Shown: piece after piece, positions 24,781-33,110 of the stretch
Layout: every line of letters starts with the position of its first letter
Numbering within the stretch: position 1 is the stretch's first letter
From: Maribacter forsetii DSM 18668
GTDB lineage: Bacteria > Bacteroidota > Bacteroidia > Flavobacteriales > Flavobacteriaceae
Assembly: GCF_000744105.1 (NCBI RefSeq)
Contig: NZ_JQLH01000001.1
Location: forward strand, 2,790,001-2,854,000
Length of the DNA stretch: 64,000 nucleotides
Direction of reading: 5' to 3'
Made by a program: the position numbers and the translations under genes
Notes under the pieces: generated by a model
Databases searched by the model: none
Told to the model about the DNA's origin: nothing
The model's input: only the letters and a program-made list of their open reading frames with translations

Positions 24781-26490
24781 ATGGATAACATCCTTGATAC
24801 CGCTAAAACCTGGTTAACCGATTTTTTCGACCCAGCTGTAAAAAAAGAAATTGAACACCTTATCGCTAACGACAAAGAAGAACTGAGCGACCGTTTCTAT
24901 AAAAATATGGAATTTGGTACCGGTGGTATGAGAGGCGTTATGGGCGTAGGTACAAACCGTATTAACAAATACACCTTAGGTAAAAGCACACAGGGTCTTA
25001 GCAACTATTTAAACAAAGTCTACAAAGGCGAGGAAATTAAAGTAGTTATCGCTTTTGATTGCCGTCATAATAGTGACACGCTTGCAAGAACGGTGGCAGA
25101 AGTCTTTTCTGCCAACAATATTAAAGTTTACTTATTTTCAGATTTACGTACTACTCCAGAACTTTCGTTCGCAGTAAGACATTTAAATTGTCATGCAGGT
25201 ATCGTATTAACGGCATCACATAATCCACCAGAATACAATGGTTACAAAGTATACTGGACAGACGGAGGACAAATTGTACCACCACAGGATGGAGAAATTA
25301 TTTCTGAAATTAATTCTCTTGATTTTGAAGATATAAAATTCAGCCCCAACGATAGCCTTATCGAAGTAATAGATAAAGAAGTTGATGAAGCTTTTATTTC
25401 CCAATCTGTTGCAGCAGGTAATTTTAATGCCGCTGGAAAAGATGACTTTAAAATTGTCTTCACCTCATTACACGGAACTTCAATTACCGCTATTCCAGAA
25501 GTATTGAAACGTGGCGGGTATGAAAATGTAACTATCATTGAGGAACAAGCTAAACCTGACGGAAATTTCCCAACCGTTAAATCTCCCAATCCAGAGGAAT
25601 CAGAAGCACTTTCTATGGCGGTTAAAAAAGCCGAAGAGATTGGTGCAGATATGGTTGTGGGTACAGATCCAGACAGTGACCGTTTAGGTATTGCCGTTCG
25701 TAATCTTGATGGGGAAATGGAAATTGTTAACGGAAACCAAGCTATGGTTTTGATGACAAAATTCCTTCTAGAAAAGAAAAAAGAAAAAGGATTTAAAGGC
25801 AATGAATTTATTGCGACTACTATAGTTTCTACCCCAATGATGGAAGCTATGGCCAAGGCATACGGCGTAGAGTTTAAAACTTCTCTTACCGGATTTAAAT
25901 GGATCGGTAAAATGATCAAAGATTTTCCAGAATCTGAGTTTATTGGTGGTGGCGAAGAGAGCTTTGGTTATATGGTAGGTGATTTTGTACGCGATAAAGA
26001 TGCGGTTACCTCTACCCTATTGGCATGTGAAATTGCTAGTCAAGCAAAAGCTAATGGTAGTTCTTTCTACAAAGACTTAATTCAATGTTATGTTGATTAT
26101 GGCTTCTACAAGGAACATTTAGTTTCTATTACCAAAAAAGGAATTAGCGGTGCTGAAGAAATTAAGCAAATGTTGAAAGATTTCAAGGAAAACCCTGTAG
26201 CATCTGTAGCGGGTTCTAAAGTAAAGTGGATTGAAGACTACAACACTTCAATTGCTAAAAACGTTTTAACTGGCGAAGAGAAAACTATTGATATTCCAAA
26301 ATCCAATGTTTTAATTTACGAAACTGAAGATGGAACTAGAATAGCAGCAAGACCAAGTGGAACAGAGCCAAAGGTAAAATTCTACATCAGTACAAATACC
26401 AAATTAGAAAAAACTGAAGATTATAAAAAAGTGGCTGCAGAACTTGAAAATAAAGTCAAGAGTATTCTTGCTGAGCTTAATTTAGCTTAA
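24781..26490 (+). CDS. phosphoglucomutase/phosphomannomutase family phosphosugar mutase
   Basis: A 569-residue alpha-D-phosphohexomutase, the PGM2-like length. Active-site serine loop TASHNPPEYNGYKVYW (Ser at the TASHN motif), metal loop GTDPDSDRLGIA, sugar loop GGGEESFGYM and phosphate loop RPSGTEPKVKFY are all present and in order, so it should be active. It interconverts hexose 1- and 6-phosphates, supplying sugar-1-phosphates for nucleotide-sugar synthesis. Its TAA stop shares one base with the ATG of the ABC transporter (TAATG), indicating translational coupling. Confidence 0.94.
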   Translation: MDNILDTAKTWLTDFFDPAVKKEIEHLIANDKEELSDRFYKNMEFGTGGMRGVMGVGTNRINKYTLGKSTQGLSNYLNKVYKGEEIKVVIAFDCRHNSDTLARTVAEVFSANNIKVYLFSDLRTTPELSFAVRHLNCHAGIVLTASHNPPEYNGYKVYWTDGGQIVPPQDGEIISEINSLDFEDIKFSPNDSLIEVIDKEVDEAFISQSVAAGNFNAAGKDDFKIVFTSLHGTSITAIPEVLKRGGYENVTIIEEQAKPDGNFPTVKSPNPEESEALSMAVKKAEEIGADMVVGTDPDSDRLGIAVRNLDGEMEIVNGNQAMVLMTKFLLEKKKEKGFKGNEFIATTIVSTPMMEAMAKAYGVEFKTSLTGFKWIGKMIKDFPESEFIGGGEESFGYMVGDFVRDKDAVTSTLLACEIASQAKANGSSFYKDLIQCYVDYGFYKEHLVSITKKGISGAEEIKQMLKDFKENPVASVAGSKVKWIEDYNTSIAKNVLTGEEKTIDIPKSNVLIYETEDGTRIAARPSGTEPKVKFYISTNTKLEKTEDYKKVAAELENKVKSILAELNLA

Positions 26491-28316
26491 TGAACTATTT
26501 CAAAAAGATTCTTCGCTTTGCGAAGCCTTACAAGATATATGCAATTTTAAATATTATATCTAACATCTTTTATGCACTGTTTTCAACATTGGCGATGATT
26601 TCATTATTTCCAATGTTGACGGTGTTATTTGATAAAACAGAAGAAGTATACACTAAACCGAAATGGAATGGCATATCTGAATTAAAAGATTACGGTATAG
26701 ATTATCTAAACTATTTTGTAACGGAAAGAAGTAAAGATAGTGACCCTGGAGAAGTGCTAATGTTCATGGTTGGTATAATTATCACTATGTTCCTTCTAAA
26801 AAACCTTTTTAACTATCTAGCTATGTATTTCATTACGTTCTTACGTAATGGCGTACTTAAAGATTTACGTAACGAACTCTACGACAAGACTGTAGAATTA
26901 CCTATTTCCTATTATTCTGAAAAGAGAAAAGGCGATACTATAGCCCGTATCACCTCTGATGTGCTAGAAATTCAGCATTCATTTTTGTCCATTTTAGAGC
27001 TGATTGTCAGGGAACCGTTAACTATAATTTTTACAATTATAGCCATGCTCTCTATTAGTCCGAAATTGACTTTGTTCGTTTTTCTATTTCTTCCGCTTTC
27101 GGGTTTTTTGATTTCATTAATCGGAAAATCGTTAAAACGAAAATCTGACAAAGTTCAAAGTGAGCAAGGTTACTTTCTATCTATTCTTGAAGAAACCTTA
27201 GGAGGATTGCGAGTTATAAAAGCTTTTAATTCGGAATCTGTATTTGCAAAGAAATTTCAAGCTTCAACTAAACGTTTTTTTAATTTTTCCAATAGCCTGC
27301 TAAATCGACAAAATTTGGCATCCCCTACAAGTGAATTTTTTGGTATTGCAGCCATTGGCGTAATTCTATGGTATGGCGGACAAATGGTTTTGGTGGAAAA
27401 AACTCTTGAAGGCAGTTTGTTTATTACTTACATGACTTTGTCATATCAAATATTAACTCCTGCTAAGGCTATAAGTAAAGCTTCTTACAGTGTTAAAAAA
27501 GGTAACGCAGCAGCAGAACGAGTAATGGAAATTTTAGAAACTGATAACCCTATTTCTGAAATTGATAATCCTATAAATCAAGAAACCTTTGATACAGCTG
27601 TAAACATTAACAACATCTCTTTTAAATACGAAGATGATTATGTATTGAAAAACTTCAACTTAACTGTTGAAAAAGGGAAAACCGTTGCCCTAGTTGGGCA
27701 ATCCGGTAGTGGTAAAAGTACCATAGCAAATCTTGTTACTCGTTTCTATGATGTTAATGAGGGTGATATTAGCATTGATGGTAACAACATTAAAAACCTT
27801 AGTAAAAAGTCTTTACGTGGTTTACTGGGGTTAGTTACACAAGACTCTATCTTATTTAATGACACGGTTAAAAACAACATCGGATTAGGAAAAGAGAATG
27901 CCACTGATGAAGAAATTATTGAAGCTGCAAAAATTGCCAATGCCCATGATTTTATAATGGATTTACCCAATGGCTACGATACCAACATTGGTGATAGCGG
28001 TAATAAACTAAGTGGCGGACAAAAACAACGCTTATCTATTTCTAGAGCGGTTTTAAAAAATCCTCCAATCATGATTTTGGACGAAGCCACCTCTGCTTTA
28101 GATACCGAAAGCGAGCGCTTAGTACAAGATGCTCTTGAAAAGATGATGAAGAACAGAACTTCTATTGTTATTGCACATAGACTTTCTACTATACAAAATG
28201 CAGATACTATTGTTGTACTTCAAAAAGGAGAAATTGTTGAACAGGGTACTCATACAGAGCTTTTAGAACTAAATGGTACGTACAAAAAACTTGTACAGAT
28301 GCAATCTTTGGTATAA
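26490..28316 (+). CDS. ABC transporter, fused permease/ATPase (MsbA-like)
   Basis: A 608-residue half transporter that should work as a homodimer. Six membrane segments (about 15-40, 88-115, 160-205 and 275-310 regions) form the exporter-type transmembrane domain; the ATPase starts near residue 370 with Walker A GQSGSGKST, signature LSGGQKQR, Walker B IMILDEATSALD and a switch His in IVIAHRLST. This type flips lipids, lipid A or other amphiphiles, or exports drugs. Coupling to a phosphohexomutase and GT2 gene makes glycolipid export plausible but unproven. A hairpin terminator follows. Confidence 0.93.
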   Translation: MNYFKKILRFAKPYKIYAILNIISNIFYALFSTLAMISLFPMLTVLFDKTEEVYTKPKWNGISELKDYGIDYLNYFVTERSKDSDPGEVLMFMVGIIITMFLLKNLFNYLAMYFITFLRNGVLKDLRNELYDKTVELPISYYSEKRKGDTIARITSDVLEIQHSFLSILELIVREPLTIIFTIIAMLSISPKLTLFVFLFLPLSGFLISLIGKSLKRKSDKVQSEQGYFLSILEETLGGLRVIKAFNSESVFAKKFQASTKRFFNFSNSLLNRQNLASPTSEFFGIAAIGVILWYGGQMVLVEKTLEGSLFITYMTLSYQILTPAKAISKASYSVKKGNAAAERVMEILETDNPISEIDNPINQETFDTAVNINNISFKYEDDYVLKNFNLTVEKGKTVALVGQSGSGKSTIANLVTRFYDVNEGDISIDGNNIKNLSKKSLRGLLGLVTQDSILFNDTVKNNIGLGKENATDEEIIEAAKIANAHDFIMDLPNGYDTNIGDSGNKLSGGQKQRLSISRAVLKNPPIMILDEATSALDTESERLVQDALEKMMKNRTSIVIAHRLSTIQNADTIVVLQKGEIVEQGTHTELLELNGTYKKLVQMQSLV

Positions 28317-28353
28317 ATTTATACTGAGTTATTCCTAAAAATTATACATTAAA

Positions 28354-28377
28354 AAAGCCATCTTTTCAGATGGCTTT
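28354..28377. terminator. bidirectional terminator, ABC transporter and lipoprotein genes
   Basis: The arms aaagccatct (28354-28363) and agatggcttt (28368-28377) enclose the loop tttc. A run of A on the left gives a T tail for the minus-strand lipoprotein transcript; the plus-strand tail is weaker. Confidence 0.8.
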
Positions 28378-28400
28378 CATATTATATCATTAATTCTTAA

Positions 28401-28985
28401 CTATCGAGCCACTTTAATATCTACAATCATTATTTGACCGTCGTTACTCTTCATTTTAATAGCACCTTTATGTCCTGCTGCATTTTCAAATAAAACAATA
28501 GTCGGATAATCTTGAGGACCCATTGCCTCATCTTCATTCTCAATAACTAAATCAATAAGTGCACTTTCGTCGGTTATAGCATCAAATTCCTCAACCGTCA
28601 TTTGATCTGCTGTATTTTCCATTTTGGTCGTTGTACCACCTTCTATTTGCTCATCTTGAAACAAATCATCAGGGCTCATCCAAAATAAGAAACCAGGATT
28701 TGACGGACTCATATCGTACCATGCCAAATCAATTGTTAGTGCAATTTCAGCATCAATTTCATTATAAGTGTATAAACTTCCGGTTATTGTAGAAAAGAAT
28801 CGTTTTGAGTCCAATCCTTCTGTATCTACTTCAAATTCAACATTTTCATAAAGCATAAAACTAGCAAGTTCTGCAACTTCCTCTTCACTTTGCTCCATAA
28901 CATCTTCGTCATCATTACTACATGAGATTATAGATAATGTAGATACAAAAAGACACATCAATAAAAAATTTTTCTTTAAAGTCAT
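28401..28985 (-). CDS. lipoprotein with probable surface-export signal
   Basis: A 194-residue lipoprotein. The signal peptide ends at SIISC, with the acceptor cysteine near residue 22 followed by SNDDED, an acidic stretch like the lipoprotein export signal that sends flavobacterial lipoproteins to the outer face of the outer membrane. The mature protein is strongly acidic and has no domain I recognise; segments such as YNEIDAEIALTIDLAWYDMS and GHKGAIKMKSNDGQIMIVDI suggest a beta-rich fold. It diverges from the ECF sigma factor gene across 139 bases and might belong to its regulon. Confidence 0.75.
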   Translation of the reverse strand: MTLKKNFLLMCLFVSTLSIISCSNDDEDVMEQSEEEVAELASFMLYENVEFEVDTEGLDSKRFFSTITGSLYTYNEIDAEIALTIDLAWYDMSPSNPGFLFWMSPDDLFQDEQIEGGTTTKMENTADQMTVEEFDAITDESALIDLVIENEDEAMGPQDYPTIVLFENAAGHKGAIKMKSNDGQIMIVDIKVAR

Positions 28986-29060
28986 AAAATTAAGTTTTGG
29001 TTTATTTTAGAACGAATAGATTAGTAAAATATTAGGTTTAGATGCAAAAAGCATTAAAAC

Positions 29061-29076
29061 TTAATCAAAAGATTAA
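29061..29076. promoter_or_regulatory. inverted repeat upstream of ECF sigma gene
   Basis: ttaatcaaaagattaa has 6-bp arms around aaaa, in the divergent gap between the lipoprotein gene and the sigma factor gene, about 50 bases before the sigma start. It could be a regulator site; no clear TAnnTTTG element accompanies it. Confidence 0.25.
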
Positions 29077-29124
29077 ACCTTTGTTTAACTTCATAGTCTA
29101 AGGATAAACAAACCTCAATTCTAG

Positions 29125-29667
29125 GTGATCGAAGAGGAAGCATTAGTATTGGATTTAAAAACAAAAAGCAAGCAGGCGCAAGCTTTTGAGGTATTGGTAA
29201 ATACCTACAAAGAGCGGCTGTATTGGCAAATACGAAGTATTGTATTAAATCACCAAGACGCAGATGATGTTTTGCAAAATACCTTTATTAAAGTTTATAA
29301 AAACATAGACGGATTTAAAGGAGACAGCAAACTATTTTCTTGGATGTACCGTATTGCAACTAATGAAGCTTTAAATTTCATAAAAAAACGAGCTAAACTT
29401 CAAGGAGTTTCTGATACTGATTATCAAGATAAATTGGTGTCTAACTTAGAAGCAGATGTATATTTTGAAGGTGATGAAATTCAACTTCAACTTCAAAAAG
29501 CTATTACAACGCTTCCTGAAAAACAGAAGCTAGTTTTTAATATGAAATACTTTCAGGAGTTAAAATATGAAGAAATTTCAGAAATATTGAACACCTCTGT
29601 TGGCGGACTTAAAGCTTCTTACCATTTAGCTGTTAAAAAACTAGAACAGTATTTGAAAGAAGATTAA
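29125..29667 (+). CDS. ECF-type RNA polymerase sigma factor
   Basis: A 180-residue sigma-70 family factor with only regions 2 and 4. Region 2 includes YKERLYWQIRSIVLNHQDADDV (2.1-2.2) and FKGDSKLFSWMYRIATNEAL (2.3-2.4); region 4 includes LPEKQKLVFNMKYFQELKYE and the helix-turn-helix ISEILNTSVGGLKASYHLAV. The start is GTG at 29125. It is followed after 33 bases by a single-pass membrane protein and then a periplasmic CpxP/Spy-like protein, the layout of an envelope-sensing ECF circuit. It should direct RNA polymerase to a small regulon, probably including its own operon. Confidence 0.92.
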   Translation: MIEEEALVLDLKTKSKQAQAFEVLVNTYKERLYWQIRSIVLNHQDADDVLQNTFIKVYKNIDGFKGDSKLFSWMYRIATNEALNFIKKRAKLQGVSDTDYQDKLVSNLEADVYFEGDEIQLQLQKAITTLPEKQKLVFNMKYFQELKYEEISEILNTSVGGLKASYHLAVKKLEQYLKED

Positions 29668-29700
29668 ACCTTTTATACAATTGATTGTCAAACTAGTATC

Positions 29701-30207
29701 ATGAACAAAAACAAAAATAATCCGTTTAAAACTCCAGAAGGCTATTTCGATAGCTTTGAGAATAAATTGATGGATAAATTATCTAAACCAGAAAGCATTA
29801 TCCCAAAGGATGGTGCATTTAAAGTGCCTGATAATTATTTTGAATCTTTCCATGATACCCTTAAAGGAAAAATTGAGAATGAGCCAAAAGTGATTCCGCT
29901 TTTTCCTATTAAAAAAATAATAGCCGTAGCTGCCTCAATTGCCGCTATTGTGCTCATAGCTTTAAATTATAATTGGAATTCTTCAAGTGAATTAACTTTT
30001 AGCGATTTGGCGAATGCTGATATTGAAGCCTATTTTGAAAATAATGATTTTGAACTTTCACCATATGAAATTGCAGAAGTATTACCTGTAACGAATACGG
30101 AATATTCAGATTTTTTAAGCGCACCTATAGAAAGTGATAATCTTTTAGATTACTTAAATGAAAATGTGAGTGATTTTGATGAACTAAATATTGACTACAA
30201 TGAATAA
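29701..30207 (+). CDS. putative anti-sigma / membrane regulator of the ECF factor
   Basis: A 168-residue protein with one membrane helix (about 73-89). The cytoplasmic N terminus carries two copies of a short motif, FKTPEGYFDSFENKLMDK (9-26) and FKVPDNYFESFHDTLKGK (40-57), consensus F-K-x-P-x-x-Y-F-x-S-F. The outer part is very acidic (FENNDFELSPYEIAEVLP). No standard zinc-binding anti-sigma motif is seen. Position directly after the sigma gene and topology suggest that it holds the sigma factor at the membrane. Its last eight bases overlap the next gene's start (ATGAATAA). Confidence 0.7.
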   Translation: MNKNKNNPFKTPEGYFDSFENKLMDKLSKPESIIPKDGAFKVPDNYFESFHDTLKGKIENEPKVIPLFPIKKIIAVAASIAAIVLIALNYNWNSSSELTFSDLANADIEAYFENNDFELSPYEIAEVLPVTNTEYSDFLSAPIESDNLLDYLNENVSDFDELNIDYNE

Positions 30208-30637
30208 ATTTATAATTACAATATTCCTATTTGTAACCACCTTCTCTTTTGGGCAGAGAAACCAAGATTGGGAGAAAATAAATACCTTAAAAGTAGCTTT
30301 CATTACTGAAAAGCTTTCTTTGAATACCAAAGAAGCCCAGGAGTTTTGGCCTGTATACAATGAGTACCAAAAGAAAAGAAATGCTTTACGTAAAAAAGGT
30401 CATCAAGAAATTAGAAGTAAAATCAAAGACTCTGATGCTTTAACGGAAAAAGAAGCCGAGAACCTTTTAGCATTACATATTAAAATTGAAGAGGAAGAAG
30501 AAGCTTTGGATACTAATTTCCTTAAAAATGTAAGTACAGTAATTTCGGCAAAGAAAACACTGCTGTTATTAAGATCAGAAGAAGAATTTAAGCGTCAATT
30601 AATGAAGCAATATCGCCAAAACAAGGGCGGTAAATAA
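30200..30637 (+). CDS. periplasmic CpxP/Spy-like sensor protein
   Basis: A 145-residue helical protein from ATG at 30200 (a TTG at 30191 is also possible). Signal peptide MNKFIITIFLFVTTFSFGQ. The mature part is alpha-helical and charged, with AFITEKLSLNTKEAQEFWPV and LTEKEAENLLALHIKIEEEE, reminiscent of the LTxxQ repeats of Spy, CpxP and CnrX-like proteins, and a basic C terminus. Proteins like this are often called 'sensor of ECF-type sigma factor' in flavobacteria. It probably senses misfolded protein or metal in the periplasm and signals through the membrane protein encoded just before it. Confidence 0.72.
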   Translation: MNKFIITIFLFVTTFSFGQRNQDWEKINTLKVAFITEKLSLNTKEAQEFWPVYNEYQKKRNALRKKGHQEIRSKIKDSDALTEKEAENLLALHIKIEEEEEALDTNFLKNVSTVISAKKTLLLLRSEEEFKRQLMKQYRQNKGGK

Positions 30638-31660
30638 CTACTTAAAGGTTAATTTAGATATACGATTCTTACCAGCAGCATAGGCTATAGTATCATTTTT
30701 AAAACGTATAGTAAAAAAAGGCTCCTTTGATAGTTCTTTCCAACTTTTACCCATATCCGATGAATACGATATACCTGTAAAACCTATAGCTACAAGCCCA
30801 TTTCCATTAGTACCAGGAACAAATTGCACACAACTTTTATAACCCGGGGCAATTCCGTCAGCTACCAAGTTCCAAGTTTTTCCTCCATCTTTGGTAATCG
30901 CTTTATTAGCCACAGCATTATTCGGATTTGTGTAATCTCCACCAATGGCAAATCCTAAACTTTCATCATAGAAATCTATGGAATAAATACCCTCTGTTGC
31001 TACCGTATTTCTGATGGGAGTTTGATAAGTTTCCCATGATTCACCCTTATCCGAAGAAAACAGAATTCTTCCAGTTGTGGTCGCCATCCAAATAGTATCC
31101 CCTATTGTTTTGATATTAGTATTACTTGCCGCAAAAGCTCCTTCACCATCAATACCTTCCGGTAATTGAGAACACGTCAATTTTGTCCAAGTAAGTCCAC
31201 CATCCGAAGTTATAATAACACTTAAACATCCCTTTACAGAATCTCCTATGGCAATTCCGTCTTTATCGTTCATAAAAGTCATGGCATCATAAAAAACACC
31301 TTCTCCCTCCTCTTTATAAACTAGCTCCATTCTACCGTTTTCCCCTGTTTTATAAAGAAGTGCAGGCGACTCAATTGAAAGCATAAAAAAATCGGTATTC
31401 GTATGGGCTACTGCCCTAAACGAAGGTACACTAGTGTGGTATTTTTCAATATTCGCACGTACTTTACCAGTGACCAAATCCACAGTACCAAACGTGCCCT
31501 TATTTGCAGCGAATGCCAAACTATTACCTATCAGTTCTATAGCCCTAATACTTAAAGAATCTGAATATATGGTTTCAATATCTACCGTATTAAACGTAGT
31601 TGGATGCTTACTTTCTGAACATGAACACATCAAAATGACTAAAAGAAAAATATAACGCAT
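30638..31660 (-). CDS. BNR/Ycf48-like beta-propeller lipoprotein
   Basis: A 340-residue predicted lipoprotein: a short signal with cysteines at CSCSESK (the second, Cys14, is the likely lipid site). The body is a beta-propeller with repeated Asp-box-like turns TSDGGLTW, SSDKGESW, TKDGGKTW and SSDMGKSW. Such propellers occur in sialidase-like proteins and in Ycf48/HCF136 assembly factors; catalytic residues of sialidases are not evident, so a binding or scaffolding role is more likely. It is convergent with the sensor gene, abutting without a gap. Confidence 0.8.
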   Translation of the reverse strand: MRYIFLLVILMCSCSESKHPTTFNTVDIETIYSDSLSIRAIELIGNSLAFAANKGTFGTVDLVTGKVRANIEKYHTSVPSFRAVAHTNTDFFMLSIESPALLYKTGENGRMELVYKEEGEGVFYDAMTFMNDKDGIAIGDSVKGCLSVIITSDGGLTWTKLTCSQLPEGIDGEGAFAASNTNIKTIGDTIWMATTTGRILFSSDKGESWETYQTPIRNTVATEGIYSIDFYDESLGFAIGGDYTNPNNAVANKAITKDGGKTWNLVADGIAPGYKSCVQFVPGTNGNGLVAIGFTGISYSSDMGKSWKELSKEPFFTIRFKNDTIAYAAGKNRISKLTFK

Positions 31661-31712
31661 AGGATTATGGTATAAAGTTGCTCAAAAATAAATGGAATCG
31701 CTTCTAAAACAA

Positions 31713-31720
31713 TACCTTTG
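31713..31720 (+). promoter_or_regulatory. -7 element of the RsmB-like gene
   Basis: TACCTTTG matches TAnnTTTG exactly, 95 bases before the ATG at 31816. No TTG at normal -33 spacing. Confidence 0.45.
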
Positions 31721-31815
31721 CAGCCATAAATTTTTGAAGGACATAAGCCTATCTAATCGATAATCAATACAATGACGGCCTCAAACCTTCTGATAAAGTA
31801 ATAATAGCTACTCTA

Positions 31816-33030
31816 ATGAAATTACACAGAAATTTGGTGTTTGCCGTAATAGACGCCTTAAACCTCATCTTCAACGAAAACGAATATGCCGATAAGGTGG
31901 TTCAAAAAGTACTACGATACGATAAGCGATGGGGCTCTAGAGACCGAGGTTTTATTGCCGAGACCACTTATGAAATGGTACGCTACAAACGTTTATATAC
32001 TGAAATAGCAGAGGTTAAAGCTCCTTTTAGCAGACCAGATCTTTTTCGTATGTGGGCTGTTTGGGCTGTTTTAAAAGGTATTAAATTACCAGATTGGAAA
32101 CAGATAGAACCTACACCTGAAAGAAGAATTAAAGGAAAATTCGACGAGCTTTCTCAAATTAGAAAATTTAGAGAAGCTGTGCCGGATTGGATTGATGAGT
32201 TATGCGAAAAAGCTTTGGGTGAAAAATTATGGACCGAAGAGCTAGCCAAACTAAATCAGCCTGCAGAAGTAATCTTGCGTACCAATACTTTAAGAACAAA
32301 CAAAGAAGAATTGCGCAAAGCATTATTGGACGAAAATATTGTTGCCGAACCAATTAGAGGATATGCCTCTGCCCTAAAATTGGTTGAAAGAGCAAATGTT
32401 TTTGTTACCCAAGCTTTTAAAAACGGAATGTTTGAAGTACAAGATGCTTCATCACAACTGGTTGCCGAATTCTTAGATGTGGAACCCGGGCAACGTGTAA
32501 TAGATACGTGTGCCGGTGCCGGTGGAAAATCACTGCACTTAGCTGCATTAATGGAAAACAAAGGGCAATTGATTTCTATGGATATTTACGGCAGTAAATT
32601 GAAAGAACTTAAAAGACGTGCCAGACGTAATGGCGCACACAATATTGAAGTTCGCGAAATAGATTCTACAAAGGTATACAAGAAACTTTATGGTAGCGCC
32701 GATAGAGTACTTATTGATGCACCCTGCACCGGACTTGGAGTACTAAGAAGAAATCCGGATTCTAAATGGAAAATGAAGCCTGAATTTCTTGATAAAATTG
32801 TAAAAACCCAGCACGAAATCATTAGAAACTATAGCAAAATAGTGAAACCTGGCGGAAAAATGGTTTACGCTACTTGTTCTATTCTTCCTCAAGAAAACAG
32901 CCACCAAGTGCAGTCTTTCTTGAAGTCTGAAGAAGGAAAAGATTTTACCCTGGTAAAAGATAAAAAGATATATGCTTCTAAAAGCGGCTATGACGGCTTT
33001 TATATGGCCTTGCTAGAAAAAAGCATTTAA
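31816..33030 (+). CDS. RsmB-like RNA (cytosine-5) methyltransferase
   Basis: A 404-residue SAM-dependent methyltransferase of the NOL1/NOP2/Sun family. The N-terminal NusB-like helical region (about 1-140) is followed by the Rossmann domain with VIDTCAGAGGKSLHLAALM (SAM binding), DAPCTGLGVLRRNPD (Cys304) and MVYATCSILPQENS (Cys354, the expected nucleophile and helper pair). It probably methylates 16S rRNA (C967 in E. coli), but other NSUN targets are possible. Followed by a very strong terminator. Confidence 0.92.
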   Translation: MKLHRNLVFAVIDALNLIFNENEYADKVVQKVLRYDKRWGSRDRGFIAETTYEMVRYKRLYTEIAEVKAPFSRPDLFRMWAVWAVLKGIKLPDWKQIEPTPERRIKGKFDELSQIRKFREAVPDWIDELCEKALGEKLWTEELAKLNQPAEVILRTNTLRTNKEELRKALLDENIVAEPIRGYASALKLVERANVFVTQAFKNGMFEVQDASSQLVAEFLDVEPGQRVIDTCAGAGGKSLHLAALMENKGQLISMDIYGSKLKELKRRARRNGAHNIEVREIDSTKVYKKLYGSADRVLIDAPCTGLGVLRRNPDSKWKMKPEFLDKIVKTQHEIIRNYSKIVKPGGKMVYATCSILPQENSHQVQSFLKSEEGKDFTLVKDKKIYASKSGYDGFYMALLEKSI

Positions 33031-33050
33031 GCTTTAGAAGTATATAAATT

Positions 33051-33090
33051 AAAAAAGCCTTTAAATTCTAATGAATTTAAAGGCTTTTTT
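33051..33090. terminator. bidirectional terminator, methyltransferase and amidohydrolase genes
   Basis: 18-bp perfectly complementary arms (33051-33068 and 33073-33090) with loop taat. The left arm begins with six A and the right ends with six T, so it works on both strands. Confidence 0.92.
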
Positions 33091-33110
33091 GATGGATAGT
33101 ATTCAGTTAC

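Noticed and set aside
25242..25919. 225-residue minus-strand reading frame inside the phosphosugar mutase gene
   Set aside because: Lies entirely antisense to a well-conserved gene, has no recognisable domain, and its composition follows from the codons opposite.
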